Assembly (NCBI RefSeq): GCF_001404985.1
Contig: NZ_JRLF01000007.1
Coordinates: 124,001-188,000, forward strand
Length of the DNA stretch: 64,000 bases
Reading direction: 5' to 3'
Origin: Flavobacterium aquidurense
GTDB lineage: Bacteria > Bacteroidota > Bacteroidia > Flavobacteriales > Flavobacteriaceae
Part shown: positions 35,168-42,748 of the stretch, in pieces
Position numbering within the stretch: position 1 is the first letter of the stretch
Layout: the number at the start of each line of letters is the position of its first letter
The notes under the pieces: generated by a model
The model's database searches: none
Told to the model about the DNA's origin: nothing
Seen by the model: the letters and a program-made list of their open reading frames with translations, nothing else
Position numbers and translations under genes: made by a program

Positions 35168-36571
35168 TTAGATTTTAGGAAATTTCATTTCGTTGAAAGT
35201 GCTTTTTTGGGTGGCAAGTTTTTCGATATCCTGCCATTTTCTTGGAGATTCAGCAGATAAATTTTCGTATGAATCTTTTGTAATTGCAAGATCGTCTTCG
35301 ATACGAACGCCAATGTTCCACCATTTTTTATCGCATTTGCTGTTTGCCGGGATATAGATTCCGGGTTCAACAGTCAGAACCATATTTTCTTTTAGTTTTC
35401 CCATATAATTACCTTTATCATGCACATCCAGACCCAGAAAATGAGAGCAGCCGTGAGGATAATATATTCTCACGTCTTTAGGATCTGTAATAATTCCGAG
35501 CTTTATTAAACCTGCGGCTATAACTTCTTTGGATTTTTGATTTAGATTCTGGATTGGAGTTCCTGGTTTGCAAATTTTAAAAACTTCTTCCTGAGCTTCG
35601 TATACTAATTGATAGATCGCTTTTTGCTCTTCAGAAAATTTTCCGTTTGCCGGAATTGTTCTCGTAACATCGGCAGAATAACCGTGATATTCAGAGCCAA
35701 CATCCATCAAAAGCAACTGATTGTCAATTTTTGTGCTGTTGTTTTCTCCATAATGCAAGATGCATCCGTTTGCTCCGGCGCCTACAATTGGGGCATATCC
35801 TTCGGCTTCGGCACCATAATGCCTGTGTATGTAAGCATGGATTCCGTCTGCTTCGTTTTCGCTCATATCTGGACCAATAGCCTTCATTACCTCGTTGTGA
35901 GCGATGCAGGAAAGTTTTACAGATTTGCGAAGCAAATCCATTTCTTCAGGAGTTTTTATTTCTCTGAGTGAATTTGTGATGTTTGTAAATAAATTTATTG
36001 AGGTTTCGTTTTCGGTTGTGATTCCGGCTTTGGTTTTAAAACTTTCTAATAAGCCATAAAGATCAAACCCGCTTTTATCATTGCCAATATCTGTTGGGAT
36101 TTTATCATAAATAATGGTACTTAATTTTTTAAAATCAATAGCAAAATCCTTAAAATCCTTTCCGTTATAAACAGTTGTAAAACCTAGTTTAGACTTTGCC
36201 GCTTCGGCTCCTAAGCGTCTTCCTGTCCAGGTTTCTTTTCCTGCATTTCTTTCTCTCACAAAAAGAATTTCATTGTATTTTTCTACACCCTGATCTTCTT
36301 TAAAAAGCAATAAAACAGCATCCGGCTCTTTGTAGCCTGAAAGATAATACAAGTCAGGATTTTGATGGTAATTATAATTTACATCTTTAGAAAAAACTCT
36401 TTCCGGATAAGAAAAAACAACTGCAACAGAATTGTTAGGCATTAAATTTCTAAAAGCTTCTCTTCGGCCTTTATGAAATTCTTTAGAAAGATAATCTGTT
36501 GGAAGGTTTTGCTGAGAATGAACTTGAGAAAGTGTTATGAATAAGGTAAAGAATAACAATAATTGCTTCAT
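35168..36571 (-). CDS. Xaa-Pro aminopeptidase (aminopeptidase P family), secreted
   Basis: A 467-residue metallopeptidase with a signal peptide (about 1-19, ending VHSQ), so it acts in the periplasm or outside. It removes N-terminal residues preceding proline. After the N-domain (20-205) the pita-bread domain holds all five metal ligands: D290 (LLLMDVG), D301 (SADVTRT), H377 (PHGCSHFLG), E402 (TVEPGIY) and E425 (GVRIEDD). The PHGCSHFLGLDVHD segment is diagnostic. The gene seems monocistronic: 184 bases lie between it and msrA, including the msrA terminator. Confidence 0.93.
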   Translation of the reverse strand: MKQLLLFFTLFITLSQVHSQQNLPTDYLSKEFHKGRREAFRNLMPNNSVAVVFSYPERVFSKDVNYNYHQNPDLYYLSGYKEPDAVLLLFKEDQGVEKYNEILFVRERNAGKETWTGRRLGAEAAKSKLGFTTVYNGKDFKDFAIDFKKLSTIIYDKIPTDIGNDKSGFDLYGLLESFKTKAGITTENETSINLFTNITNSLREIKTPEEMDLLRKSVKLSCIAHNEVMKAIGPDMSENEADGIHAYIHRHYGAEAEGYAPIVGAGANGCILHYGENNSTKIDNQLLLMDVGSEYHGYSADVTRTIPANGKFSEEQKAIYQLVYEAQEEVFKICKPGTPIQNLNQKSKEVIAAGLIKLGIITDPKDVRIYYPHGCSHFLGLDVHDKGNYMGKLKENMVLTVEPGIYIPANSKCDKKWWNIGVRIEDDLAITKDSYENLSAESPRKWQDIEKLATQKSTFNEMKFPKI

Positions 36572-36699
36572 TTTGTGATTTTTGATTGATTTGTCGCTGC
36601 AAATTACAAAAAATATGAATTGCTATCAGAGAAAAAAAACGCCACAAATTACATGAATGTTTCAAGATGAAAATCCCTGAAATTTGGCAAAAAAAACAT

Positions 36700-36727
36700 A
36701 AAAAAACCGTCCATAAAAATGGACGGC
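36700..36727 (-). terminator. Terminator of msrA
   Basis: CCGTCCAT/ATGGACGG hairpin (36707-36726) with an A-run at 36700-36706 that gives a U-run on the minus strand. Confidence 0.85.
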
Positions 36728-36755
36728 AACTATTATTAACCAAGATAAAATACTG

Positions 36756-37373
36756 TTATTTCTTTTTTAATTTGTCTTTAAAGACTTTCTCGAATTTCTC
36801 GATTTTTGGCTGAATTACCATTTTGCAATACGGTTGGTTTTTGTTGTTTGCATAATAATTTTGATGATAATCTTCGGCTTTATAGAACGCTTTAAACGGC
36901 TCTACTTTTGTCACAATAGGACTGCTGTATACTTTTGCTTTGTTGAGTTCGGCAATAATACTTTCGGCAGCTTTTTTCTGTTCCGCATTTTTATAAAAAA
37001 TTACAGAACGATATTGTGTTCCTACATCTGCACCTTGACGATTTAATGTTGTTGGATCGTGAACGGTAAAGAAAACCTGAAAGATTTCATTGATATCTGT
37101 TTTCGTTTTGTCATAGGTAATCTGAACAACTTCGGCGTGACCTGTTGTGCCTGTACAAACTTCTTCATAAGTAGGATTGGCAACTTTACCGCCGGAAAAA
37201 CCTGAAACTACAGATTTTACTCCATCTAAATTTTCATAAACTGCTTCAACACACCAATAACAGCCTCCGCCAAGAGTAATGGTTTCAAGGTTTGAAGTGT
37301 TTTTTGCTTTGTCATTTTGTGCAAATCCGTTTAAGGAGAATGCCAGAATGCAAATTATAACTATGTTTTTCAT
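36756..37373 (-). CDS. msrA: Peptide-methionine (S)-S-oxide reductase, exported
   Basis: Reduces the S-form of methionine sulfoxide in proteins. The ATG at 37373 gives 205 residues with a signal peptide (1-18, LNGFAQ). A TTG at 37403 keeps the frame open but lies inside msrB and adds no signal-like sequence, so it is rejected. Active-site motif GGGCYWCVEAVY (35-46) carries catalytic C38. GYSGG is represented by GFSGG (58-62), and TTGHAEVVQI (76-85) and YHQNYY are intact. The protein is expected in the periplasm, next to the lipoprotein MsrB made from the gene ten bases upstream. A hairpin terminator follows at 36700-36727. Confidence 0.94.
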   Translation of the reverse strand: MKNIVIICILAFSLNGFAQNDKAKNTSNLETITLGGGCYWCVEAVYENLDGVKSVVSGFSGGKVANPTYEEVCTGTTGHAEVVQITYDKTKTDINEIFQVFFTVHDPTTLNRQGADVGTQYRSVIFYKNAEQKKAAESIIAELNKAKVYSSPIVTKVEPFKAFYKAEDYHQNYYANNKNQPYCKMVIQPKIEKFEKVFKDKLKKK

Positions 37374-37383
37374 ATTGTATGTT

Positions 37384-37938
37384 TTATTTAGTATCAGGAA
37401 CAAAGTCCAGTGCGATCGAGTTCATGCAATAGCGCTTTCCGGTTGGTGCAGGTCCGTCATCAAATAAATGACCTAAATGTCCGCCGCAACGCCCGCATAA
37501 AGCTTCAAGTCTTTCCATTCCCAAAGAGTTATCGTTTTTATACACTACGCTTTTTTTGTTGTCTTGTTCAAAAAAGCTTGGCCATCCACAGCTGCTGGCA
37601 AATTTAGCACCTGAACGAAAAAGTAAGTTTCCGCATGAAGCGCAATAGTAAGTCCCTTTTTCATCTGTATTCCAGTATTTTCCGGTAAAAGGTCTTTCGG
37701 TATCTGCATTTCGCATTACATCATATACATCTTCCGGTAATACTTTTTTCCACTCGGCATTACTTACATTTAGTTTAGTAGTATCAATATTCGAATAATA
37801 AGGATTTCCGGGTTTGGTGATTTTGTTTTCCATAACGACTGTTTTGGTATTTTGTTTTTTTGCACTTTGTCCGCATGCCTGCAAAATGAAAAGCGGAATT
37901 AAAAAGCAAAGGCTGAAAATTTGAGTTTTTGTTTTCAT
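37384..37938 (-). CDS. msrB: Peptide-methionine (R)-S-oxide reductase, lipoprotein
   Basis: Reduces the R-form of methionine sulfoxide. The 184-residue protein begins with a lipoprotein signal (lipobox LQAC, C22), so it is probably membrane-anchored in the periplasm. The MsrB domain shows two zinc CxxC pairs (C99/C102 and C148/C151), the SSCGWPSF segment (115-122) and the catalytic RYCMNS (169-174, C171). msrA follows after ten bases, so both stereoisomers can be repaired in the envelope from one transcript. A perfect TATCTTTG box (37966-37973, minus strand) lies 28 bases upstream of the ATG. Confidence 0.94.
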   Translation of the reverse strand: MKTKTQIFSLCFLIPLFILQACGQSAKKQNTKTVVMENKITKPGNPYYSNIDTTKLNVSNAEWKKVLPEDVYDVMRNADTERPFTGKYWNTDEKGTYYCASCGNLLFRSGAKFASSCGWPSFFEQDNKKSVVYKNDNSLGMERLEALCGRCGGHLGHLFDDGPAPTGKRYCMNSIALDFVPDTK

Positions 37939-37965
37939 TGTTTTAGTGCTTTAATTCTGTGATTT

Positions 37966-37973
37966 CAAAGATA
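37966..37973 (-). promoter_or_regulatory. Promoter -7 box of msrB-msrA
   Basis: Minus strand reads TATCTTTG, perfect consensus, 27 bases upstream of the msrB ATG. No TTG is found at -33 spacing. Confidence 0.6.
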
Positions 37974-38207
37974 CAACTAGATTTCGCCTTGAAATGTCGT
38001 GTACTTTACAATTCAGATTTTTTTAAGTATGTTTTAACTTTTCTTTATTTACGTATAATAGTTGGTTTTAGTTTTTACAGCTTGTTTTCTAAAGGTTTTT
38101 ATGTGATGTTTAAGTTTCAATTACTTGAAAATTAATGTTTTGAAAAATCATTGAGTCGTTAAACTTTTCACAATCTCTCTGAGGATTTTAAAGCCATTTC
38201 TTTTTTC

Positions 38208-38215
38208 GTATTTTT
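38208..38215 (+). promoter_or_regulatory. Promoter -7 box of idi
   Basis: TATTTTTG, perfect consensus, 18 bases before the ATG. The 295-base gap 37939-38233 otherwise holds only the msrB promoter and AT-rich sequence; no small gene was seen. Confidence 0.6.
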
Positions 38216-38233
38216 GTTTGATCAATAAGCCCT

Positions 38234-38761
38234 ATGATAGAAGAAAACGTAATATTAGTAAATCAAAATGATGAGCAAATTGGCTTAATGCCAAAATTAG
38301 AAGCACACGAAAAAGCAGTTCTGCATCGCGCTTTTTCAGTTTTTATTTTAAATGACAAAAATGAAATAATGCTGCAGCAACGTGCCCATCAAAAATACCA
38401 TTCCCCTTTACTCTGGACAAATACCTGTTGCAGTCATCAGCGAGAAGGAGAAACGAATATCGAAGCGGGAAGCCGAAGATTGTTTGAAGAAATGGGCTTT
38501 AAAGCAGAATTGAAAGAACTCTTTCATTTTATTTATAAAGCTCCTTTTGATAATGGTTTAACAGAGCATGAACTCGATCATGTTATGATTGGATATTATA
38601 ACGATAATCCAAACATAAATTTTGAAGAAGTAGAAGACTGGAAATGGATGAAAATTGAAGATGTAAAAGCAGATATCGAAAAGCAACCTGAAATTTACAC
38701 CGTTTGGTTTAAAATAATATTTGATGAATTTGATCATTACTTAGAAGATCATAAGATTTAA
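38234..38761 (+). CDS. idi: Isopentenyl-diphosphate delta-isomerase type I
   Basis: Interconverts isopentenyl and dimethylallyl diphosphate in isoprenoid synthesis. The 175-residue Nudix-like enzyme has WTNTCCSHQREGE (61-73) with the catalytic Cys before SH (C66), GSRRLFEEMGF (79-89) as the Nudix helix, and EHELDHV (111-117) with the acidic metal/catalytic residues. Length and motifs match the type I enzyme. A TATTTTTG box at 38208-38215 lies 18 bases upstream of the ATG. The QueD-like gene starts 38 bases after its stop. Confidence 0.94.
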   Translation: MIEENVILVNQNDEQIGLMPKLEAHEKAVLHRAFSVFILNDKNEIMLQQRAHQKYHSPLLWTNTCCSHQREGETNIEAGSRRLFEEMGFKAELKELFHFIYKAPFDNGLTEHELDHVMIGYYNDNPNINFEEVEDWKWMKIEDVKADIEKQPEIYTVWFKIIFDEFDHYLEDHKI

Positions 38762-38799
38762 AAGATTACAAGCTTAACCCCAAACTAACCAACCTCAAA

Positions 38800-39210
38800 A
38801 TGAAAGTAACCATATCAAGAAAAGCACATTTTAATGCTGCACATCGATTGCACAGAAAAGATTGGACATTTGAAAAAAACAATGCCGTTTTTGGAAAATG
38901 TAATAATCCCAATTTTCATGGTCATAATTATGGTTTAACAGTAAGTGTTACAGGAAAAATTGACCCTGAAACTGGTTTTGTTTTAGATGTGAAAGTATTA
39001 GCGGATATCATAAACGAAGAAGTAGAGATTCCGTTTGATCACAAAAATCTGAATCTGGATGTTCCGGAATTTCAGGATTTAAATCCAACAGCAGAAAATA
39101 TTGCCGTTGTGATATGGAATAAAATTAGAAAAAGAATTCAGCCCGATTTTGACTTAGAAATCGTGTTGAATGAAACGGACCGCAATTTTGTAACTTATAA
39201 AGGAGAATAA
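38800..39210 (+). CDS. queD: 6-carboxytetrahydropterin synthase / 6-pyruvoyltetrahydropterin synthase family
   Basis: A 136-residue T-fold enzyme. Zinc ligands are H15 (FNAAHRL) and H40/H42 (NFHGHNYG), with the catalytic C34 in FGKCNNPN. PFDHKNLN (78-85) and LNETDRN (123-129) complete the site. The CNNPN-xHGHNY wording resembles pyruvoyltetrahydropterin synthases as well as QueD, so the product may feed queuosine synthesis or another pterin route; QueD is the usual role in this phylum. Only three bases separate it from the peroxiredoxin gene. Confidence 0.88.
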   Translation: MKVTISRKAHFNAAHRLHRKDWTFEKNNAVFGKCNNPNFHGHNYGLTVSVTGKIDPETGFVLDVKVLADIINEEVEIPFDHKNLNLDVPEFQDLNPTAENIAVVIWNKIRKRIQPDFDLEIVLNETDRNFVTYKGE

Positions 39211-39213
39211 TAA

Positions 39214-39672
39214 ATGTCACTAAAAATAGGAGATATCGTTCCCAATTTTACTGCAAAAGATAGTCATGGAGAAGTTTTTGAAAGCCAAAGTTTTTTGGGG
39301 CGAAAACCGCTTGTGATTTATTTTTACCCAAAAGATAATACGCCCGGATGCACAACTGAAGCTTGTAGTTTTAGAGATCAATACGAAGATTTTAAAGACC
39401 TGGGAGCTGAAGTTATTGGTATAAGCAGCGACAGTATAAAGTCGCATCATAAATTTGCCAGCAAACATAAATTGCCTTTTATACTATTATCTGACCAGGA
39501 TAAAAAATTACGACATCTTTTTGGTGTTCGTGATACTTTATTTGGACTTTTACCTGGAAGAGTAACGTATGTTATTGATAGAAATGGTGTTGTCATATTA
39601 ATATTTGATAGTATGAATGCCGGAAAGCACATCGCAAAAGCGCTTGAAACTGTCAAAGAATTAGTATTATAG
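39214..39672 (+). CDS. bcp: Thioredoxin-dependent peroxiredoxin (BCP/PrxQ type)
   Basis: A 152-residue cytoplasmic peroxidase. The active site YPKDNTPGCTTEACSFRD (38-55) has peroxidatic C46 and, five residues on, resolving C51, which is the PrxQ/BCP arrangement. Thioredoxin-fold features such as FTAKDSHG (12-19) and ISSDSIKSHHKFASKH (71-86) fit. It reduces hydrogen peroxide and lipid hydroperoxides with thioredoxin. It is probably in one transcript with the QueD-like gene three bases upstream. The next gene begins 58 bases later. Confidence 0.93.
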   Translation: MSLKIGDIVPNFTAKDSHGEVFESQSFLGRKPLVIYFYPKDNTPGCTTEACSFRDQYEDFKDLGAEVIGISSDSIKSHHKFASKHKLPFILLSDQDKKLRHLFGVRDTLFGLLPGRVTYVIDRNGVVILIFDSMNAGKHIAKALETVKELVL

Positions 39673-39730
39673 AATATATAAATAGTATCAGATTGCTATT
39701 AAATTAATAAAGATATTAGCCTTAAAAAAA

Positions 39731-40699
39731 ATGAACCTGAAATCATACCCTTTACAATTTGAACCCATATTGAAAGATAGAATCTGGGGAGGAGAAAAGT
39801 TAAAAACAGTTCTTAATAAACCAATCGTTTCTAAAATTACCGGAGAAAGTTGGGAGTTATCAACCGTAGAAGGTGATGTTAGTGTTGTTGCTAATGGAGT
39901 TTTGAAAGGGAAATCATTGATGGAACTTATCGATGAAATGCCAGACGAAATTTTAGGAACTAAAGTTTACAATCGATTTGGGAAACAATTTCCGTTGCTT
40001 TTTAAATATTTAGATGCCCGAGAAGATTTGTCTATACAAGTACATCCAAATGATAAGTTAGCAAAAGAGCGTCATAACTCTTTTGGTAAGACTGAAATGT
40101 GGTATGTAATGCAGGCAGATCCTGATTCCAGAATTATTGTAGGTTTTAAGGAGAATTCAAGTAAGGAAGAGTATTTAAAACATTTAGAGGATAAAACTTT
40201 GGTTTCGATTCTGGATGATGTAAAAGCAAAAGCGGGAGATGTTTTCTTTTTAGAAACCGGAACTGTTCACGCTATTGGTGCCGGATTAGTAGTGGCAGAG
40301 ATACAGCAAACATCAGACATTACTTATCGTTTATATGACTTTGACAGAGTAGATGCACAGGGTAATAAAAGAGAACTTCATGTAGATTTAGCGCTTGATG
40401 CTATAAATTATAATAAGGTTGATACTCAAAAGAAATATGAGACAAAAGCAAACACCTCTAATGTAGTGGTTGATTGTCCTTATTTTACGACCAATTTTAT
40501 CCCTCTTGAAAATAAAGTTGAGGTTGTAAAAACAGGAGAAACTTTTACGGTTTACATGTGTATCGAGGGAAATTTTGAAATTGAATATAATGGGTTTAAA
40601 CAATCCTATAAAAAAGGAGATACTGTTCTAGTTCCGGCTGAGATAAATGCATTTATTTTGAACGGAAAAGCTTCTATTTTAGAAATTTACATTTCATAG
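39731..40699 (+). CDS. manA: Mannose-6-phosphate isomerase, class I
   Basis: Interconverts fructose 6-phosphate and mannose 6-phosphate, the entry to GDP-mannose and GDP-fucose. The 322-residue cupin enzyme shows RIWGGEKL (17-24), the zinc site SIQVHPND (101-108, Q103 and H105), GKTEMWYVM (119-127, E122) and GTVHAIGAG (177-185, H180). This is the short Bacillus-type form. A link to the surface glycan genes is plausible through sugar-nucleotide supply (inference). No clear promoter is visible in the 58 bases upstream, so read-through from the peroxiredoxin gene is possible. Confidence 0.93.
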   Translation: MNLKSYPLQFEPILKDRIWGGEKLKTVLNKPIVSKITGESWELSTVEGDVSVVANGVLKGKSLMELIDEMPDEILGTKVYNRFGKQFPLLFKYLDAREDLSIQVHPNDKLAKERHNSFGKTEMWYVMQADPDSRIIVGFKENSSKEEYLKHLEDKTLVSILDDVKAKAGDVFFLETGTVHAIGAGLVVAEIQQTSDITYRLYDFDRVDAQGNKRELHVDLALDAINYNKVDTQKKYETKANTSNVVVDCPYFTTNFIPLENKVEVVKTGETFTVYMCIEGNFEIEYNGFKQSYKKGDTVLVPAEINAFILNGKASILEIYIS

Positions 40700-40721
40700 C
40701 GCTTAATAAAAAGATTATATG

Positions 40722-40729
40722 TACTTTTG
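40722..40729 (+). promoter_or_regulatory. Promoter -7 box of the 88-residue protein gene
   Basis: TACTTTTG, perfect consensus, 27 bases before the ATG at 40757. It contains the TTG that would otherwise extend the frame. Confidence 0.65.
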
Positions 40730-40756
40730 CAGTCGCAAATTAAAATAAAAATAAAA

Positions 40757-41023
40757 ATGGCAAACGTTAAAAATTTAAAGAAAGACATCAACTTCGTATT
40801 AGGAGATATTATTGAAGCAATTTACTTGTTCGAAATGTCTACATCAGGAAATCCAACTCCGGAAACGAATGCTTTGATCGATCAGGCTATCGCAGCTTTT
40901 GATACTTTGATCACAAAAGTGAATGCTAAGAACGTTGAAAACAAAAAAGCGCACTTTAAACAAATCAATGTTGAATTGGAAGAAACTGCTAATCAATTGA
41001 TTGCTAAAATCAACGAATTGTAA
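40757..41023 (+). CDS. Small helical hypothetical protein
   Basis: An 88-residue protein from the ATG at 40757. The frame is open to a TTG at 40727, but that TTG lies in the perfect promoter box TACTTTTG (40722-40729), so it cannot be the start. The protein is predicted all-helical (INFVLGDIIEAIYLFEM, IDQAIAAFDTLITKV, LEETANQLIAKINEL), with no Cys, no Trp and no membrane span. The shape suggests a small soluble bundle. Codons are those favoured in strongly expressed genes of this genome type, for example many GAA, AAA and ATC. No family is recognised. The tRNA-Thr gene follows 78 bases later with its own promoter. Confidence 0.78.
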   Translation: MANVKNLKKDINFVLGDIIEAIYLFEMSTSGNPTPETNALIDQAIAAFDTLITKVNAKNVENKKAHFKQINVELEETANQLIAKINEL

Positions 41024-41055
41024 GCAAAAAAAAGTATAAAAAAGTGCAAATTTAT

Positions 41056-41086
41056 TTTGGTAAAACGAAAAACCGCTTTATATTTG
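41056..41086 (+). promoter_or_regulatory. Promoter of tRNA-Thr
   Basis: TTTG at 41056-41059, a 19-base spacer and TATATTTG at 41079-41086 give an almost ideal Flavobacterium promoter. The mature tRNA starts 15 bases downstream of the box. Confidence 0.8.
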
Positions 41087-41101
41087 CACCCGTAATGAGT
41101 C

Positions 41102-41175
41102 GCCAGCGTAGCTCAGTTGGCTAGAGCAGCTGATTTGTAATCAGCAGGTCGTGGGTTCGAGTCCCTCCGCCGGCT
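41102..41175 (+). tRNA. tRNA-Thr (anticodon UGU)
   Basis: A full cloverleaf can be folded: D-stem GCTC/GAGC, anticodon stem GCTGA/TCAGC with loop TTTGTAA (anticodon TGT), T-loop TTCGAGT, discriminator T, and CCA not fully encoded (CA follows). The acceptor stem GCCAGCG pairs with CGCCGGC except at position 4, where A faces C69. The T-stem has a T-T mismatch at 50-64. UGU is the standard threonine anticodon. A strong promoter lies at 41056-41086 and a hairpin terminator at 41184-41213. Confidence 0.95.
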
Positions 41176-41183
41176 CAACGTAA

Positions 41184-41213
41184 AACCATCACTTTTTAGT
41201 GGTGGTTTTTTTT
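41184..41213 (+). terminator. Terminator of tRNA-Thr
   Basis: AACCATCAC/GTGGTGGTT hairpin (41184-41207) followed by T-run to 41213. Confidence 0.85.
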
Positions 41214-41289
41214 GCCTTTTTCTTTTGTCAAGCAGAACATAATTTAATTCTGAATTTTATAATTTAGAAAATTGTAACCATATTTTTCT

Positions 41290-41297
41290 TATGTTTG
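41290..41297 (+). promoter_or_regulatory. Promoter -7 box of the DUF5362-like gene
   Basis: TATGTTTG, perfect consensus, 28 bases before the ATG at 41326. A TTG at 41272-41274 is 15 bases upstream, slightly close. Confidence 0.55.
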
Positions 41298-41325
41298 TTT
41301 CTTAACCAAAACATATATTATACAA

Positions 41326-41784
41326 ATGGAAGAAAATTCAGTTTTTGAAAAATTTGAGTTGCAGCTCGACCAATCTGCAAAAGAGTTTTTAAAAGAAACC
41401 GCAAAATGGGCCTATTTCTTGTCTATTTTAGGTTTTGTAGGCATTGGGCTTATTATGTTAATTGCAGTTTTTGCAGGAACCTTTTTTGCAGCAATGGGAG
41501 CAGCTATTCCCGGAGCAAATGCAATGGGGAGTTCTTTTGGCGTAGTAATGGGCATAGTGTATTTTATTATCGGAGCAATCTATTTTTTTCCAGTATATTA
41601 CTTATTTAAGTTTGCATCTAATGCAAAAAAAGCTTTCAGGGATAATGATACTGAATTACTAACAAGTTCTTTGGGGTATCTAAAATCTCACTACAAATTT
41701 ATCGGTATTTTTATGCTTGCTATTTTGGTATTGTACGGATTAATATTTGTACTTGCTATATTTGGAGCGCTATTAGGAAGATAG
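41326..41784 (+). CDS. Small membrane protein, DUF5362-like
   Basis: A 152-residue protein with four hydrophobic spans (about 29-53, 68-96 as two parts, 122-150) and short charged loops. The cytoplasmic loop FKFASNAKKAFRDNDTELLT (94-113), with KSHYKF after it, is the most conserved-looking part and matches my recollection of DUF5362 proteins of flavobacteria. Function is unknown. A TATGTTTG box (41290-41297) lies 28 bases upstream, and a bidirectional hairpin at 41854-41874 ends the transcript against the convergent lipoprotein gene. Confidence 0.75.
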   Translation: MEENSVFEKFELQLDQSAKEFLKETAKWAYFLSILGFVGIGLIMLIAVFAGTFFAAMGAAIPGANAMGSSFGVVMGIVYFIIGAIYFFPVYYLFKFASNAKKAFRDNDTELLTSSLGYLKSHYKFIGIFMLAILVLYGLIFVLAIFGALLGR

Positions 41785-41850
41785 AAAAATAAAATTTCAA
41801 ACTTTCTAAGAATCTTTTTTATGATTTAATTTGAGTTTGCTATAAAACAA

Positions 41851-41879
41851 AAAAGTCCTGAGATTCTCAGGACTTTTTT
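41851..41879. terminator. Bidirectional terminator
   Basis: AGTCCTGAG/CTCAGGACT hairpin (41854-41874) with A-run before and T-run after, between the convergent DUF5362-like and DUF4369 genes. Confidence 0.88.
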
Positions 41880-41900
41880 ATTTGTTTAAAATGGTATATG

Positions 41901-42617
41901 TTATTTCTGCTGCTCTTTTTTAATGTCAGCAACATATTTAGTTAGTTTTTTTCCGTAAAGTGATTGTGCTACTTTTGGAGTCATTGATTTTTGAATGGTA
42001 TCCAGAAATTTAATGTTGATGTCGTAAATTTCAGATAAAGCAATATAAGGTGCTATTTCGTGATCTTTATTGTTAAGAGCAAAGTTTGTAGCATACAAGT
42101 ATTTTCTTTTAATATTAGACTCTTGTTTTACATTAATACTATCGATAGCTTTTTGATCTTGTCTTTTGATAGCCTTAAATTTTGATTCGACCATAGAAAG
42201 GCTTTCGTCATTAAAACGAGAATTTATTTTTTTGTACTCTTCGTATAAATCCTGATTTTTAGATCCGGTAATTTTTGCCCCATAGATAAAATTATCTAAA
42301 TTGGTATCTATATTTATATTTCCCGGCTCAGCAAAAAACATAATATTATTGTCTAATGAGTTGGTTACGCCACGATCCAGATATAAATAAAGAATTTCTG
42401 GAGATTCTAATTTTAAGTCGCTTTCAAAAGCAGAATTTCCGTCTATTTTGATACTGTCAACAGCAACAAGAGAGGTATCAACGATTCTTTGAATATATAA
42501 AGTTCCGTTTTTTAATCCTTTTATATTTCCTGTAAGGTGCAAGCCGTCAGTTGATTCTTTTTTACTACAAGATGCTAATACTGCGAGTGTAACAAAAGCA
42601 ATAAGTGATTTTTTCAT
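41901..42617 (-). CDS. DUF4369-type lipoprotein
   Basis: The ATG at 42617 gives a 238-residue lipoprotein with signal MKKSLIAFVTLAVLASC (C17 in the lipobox). A TTG at 42689 extends the frame by 24 residues without sense, so it is rejected. Residues about 25-125 have the beta pattern of DUF4369 (GNIKGLKNGTLYIQR, then VDSIKIDGNSAFES), a domain often found before thioredoxin-like modules. Here the C-terminal part is a helical tail (SLSMVESKFKAIKRQDQKA) with no thioredoxin CxxC. The protein is probably on the periplasmic face of a membrane. Function is unknown. Confidence 0.8.
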   Translation of the reverse strand: MKKSLIAFVTLAVLASCSKKESTDGLHLTGNIKGLKNGTLYIQRIVDTSLVAVDSIKIDGNSAFESDLKLESPEILYLYLDRGVTNSLDNNIMFFAEPGNINIDTNLDNFIYGAKITGSKNQDLYEEYKKINSRFNDESLSMVESKFKAIKRQDQKAIDSINVKQESNIKRKYLYATNFALNNKDHEIAPYIALSEIYDINIKFLDTIQKSMTPKVAQSLYGKKLTKYVADIKKEQQK

Positions 42618-42684
42618 TGGTTTTTTAGATTTTGCTGCAAAATAAAGAAAATAGTTTGAATGTAATGATGTAGTATTTAAATTT

Positions 42685-42723
42685 TGCAAAAAATAAATCC
42701 CAATCTATTTCTAAATTGGGATT
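42685..42723 (-). terminator. Terminator of the 276-residue lipoprotein gene
   Basis: AATCCCAAT/ATTGGGATT hairpin (42696-42723), with an A-rich run on its left that reads as U-run on the minus strand. Confidence 0.75.
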
Positions 42724-42748
42724 CCTGAATTTTATTCAAATTATCTGT

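Noticed and set aside
37374..37403. TTG start for msrA at 37403
   Set aside because: It lies inside msrB; the ATG at 37373 gives a clean signal peptide.
40727..40756. TTG start for the 88-residue protein
   Set aside because: The TTG is part of the -7 promoter box, so it cannot be in the transcript.
42618..42689. TTG start for the DUF4369 lipoprotein
   Set aside because: It puts 24 residues in front of a normal lipoprotein signal.
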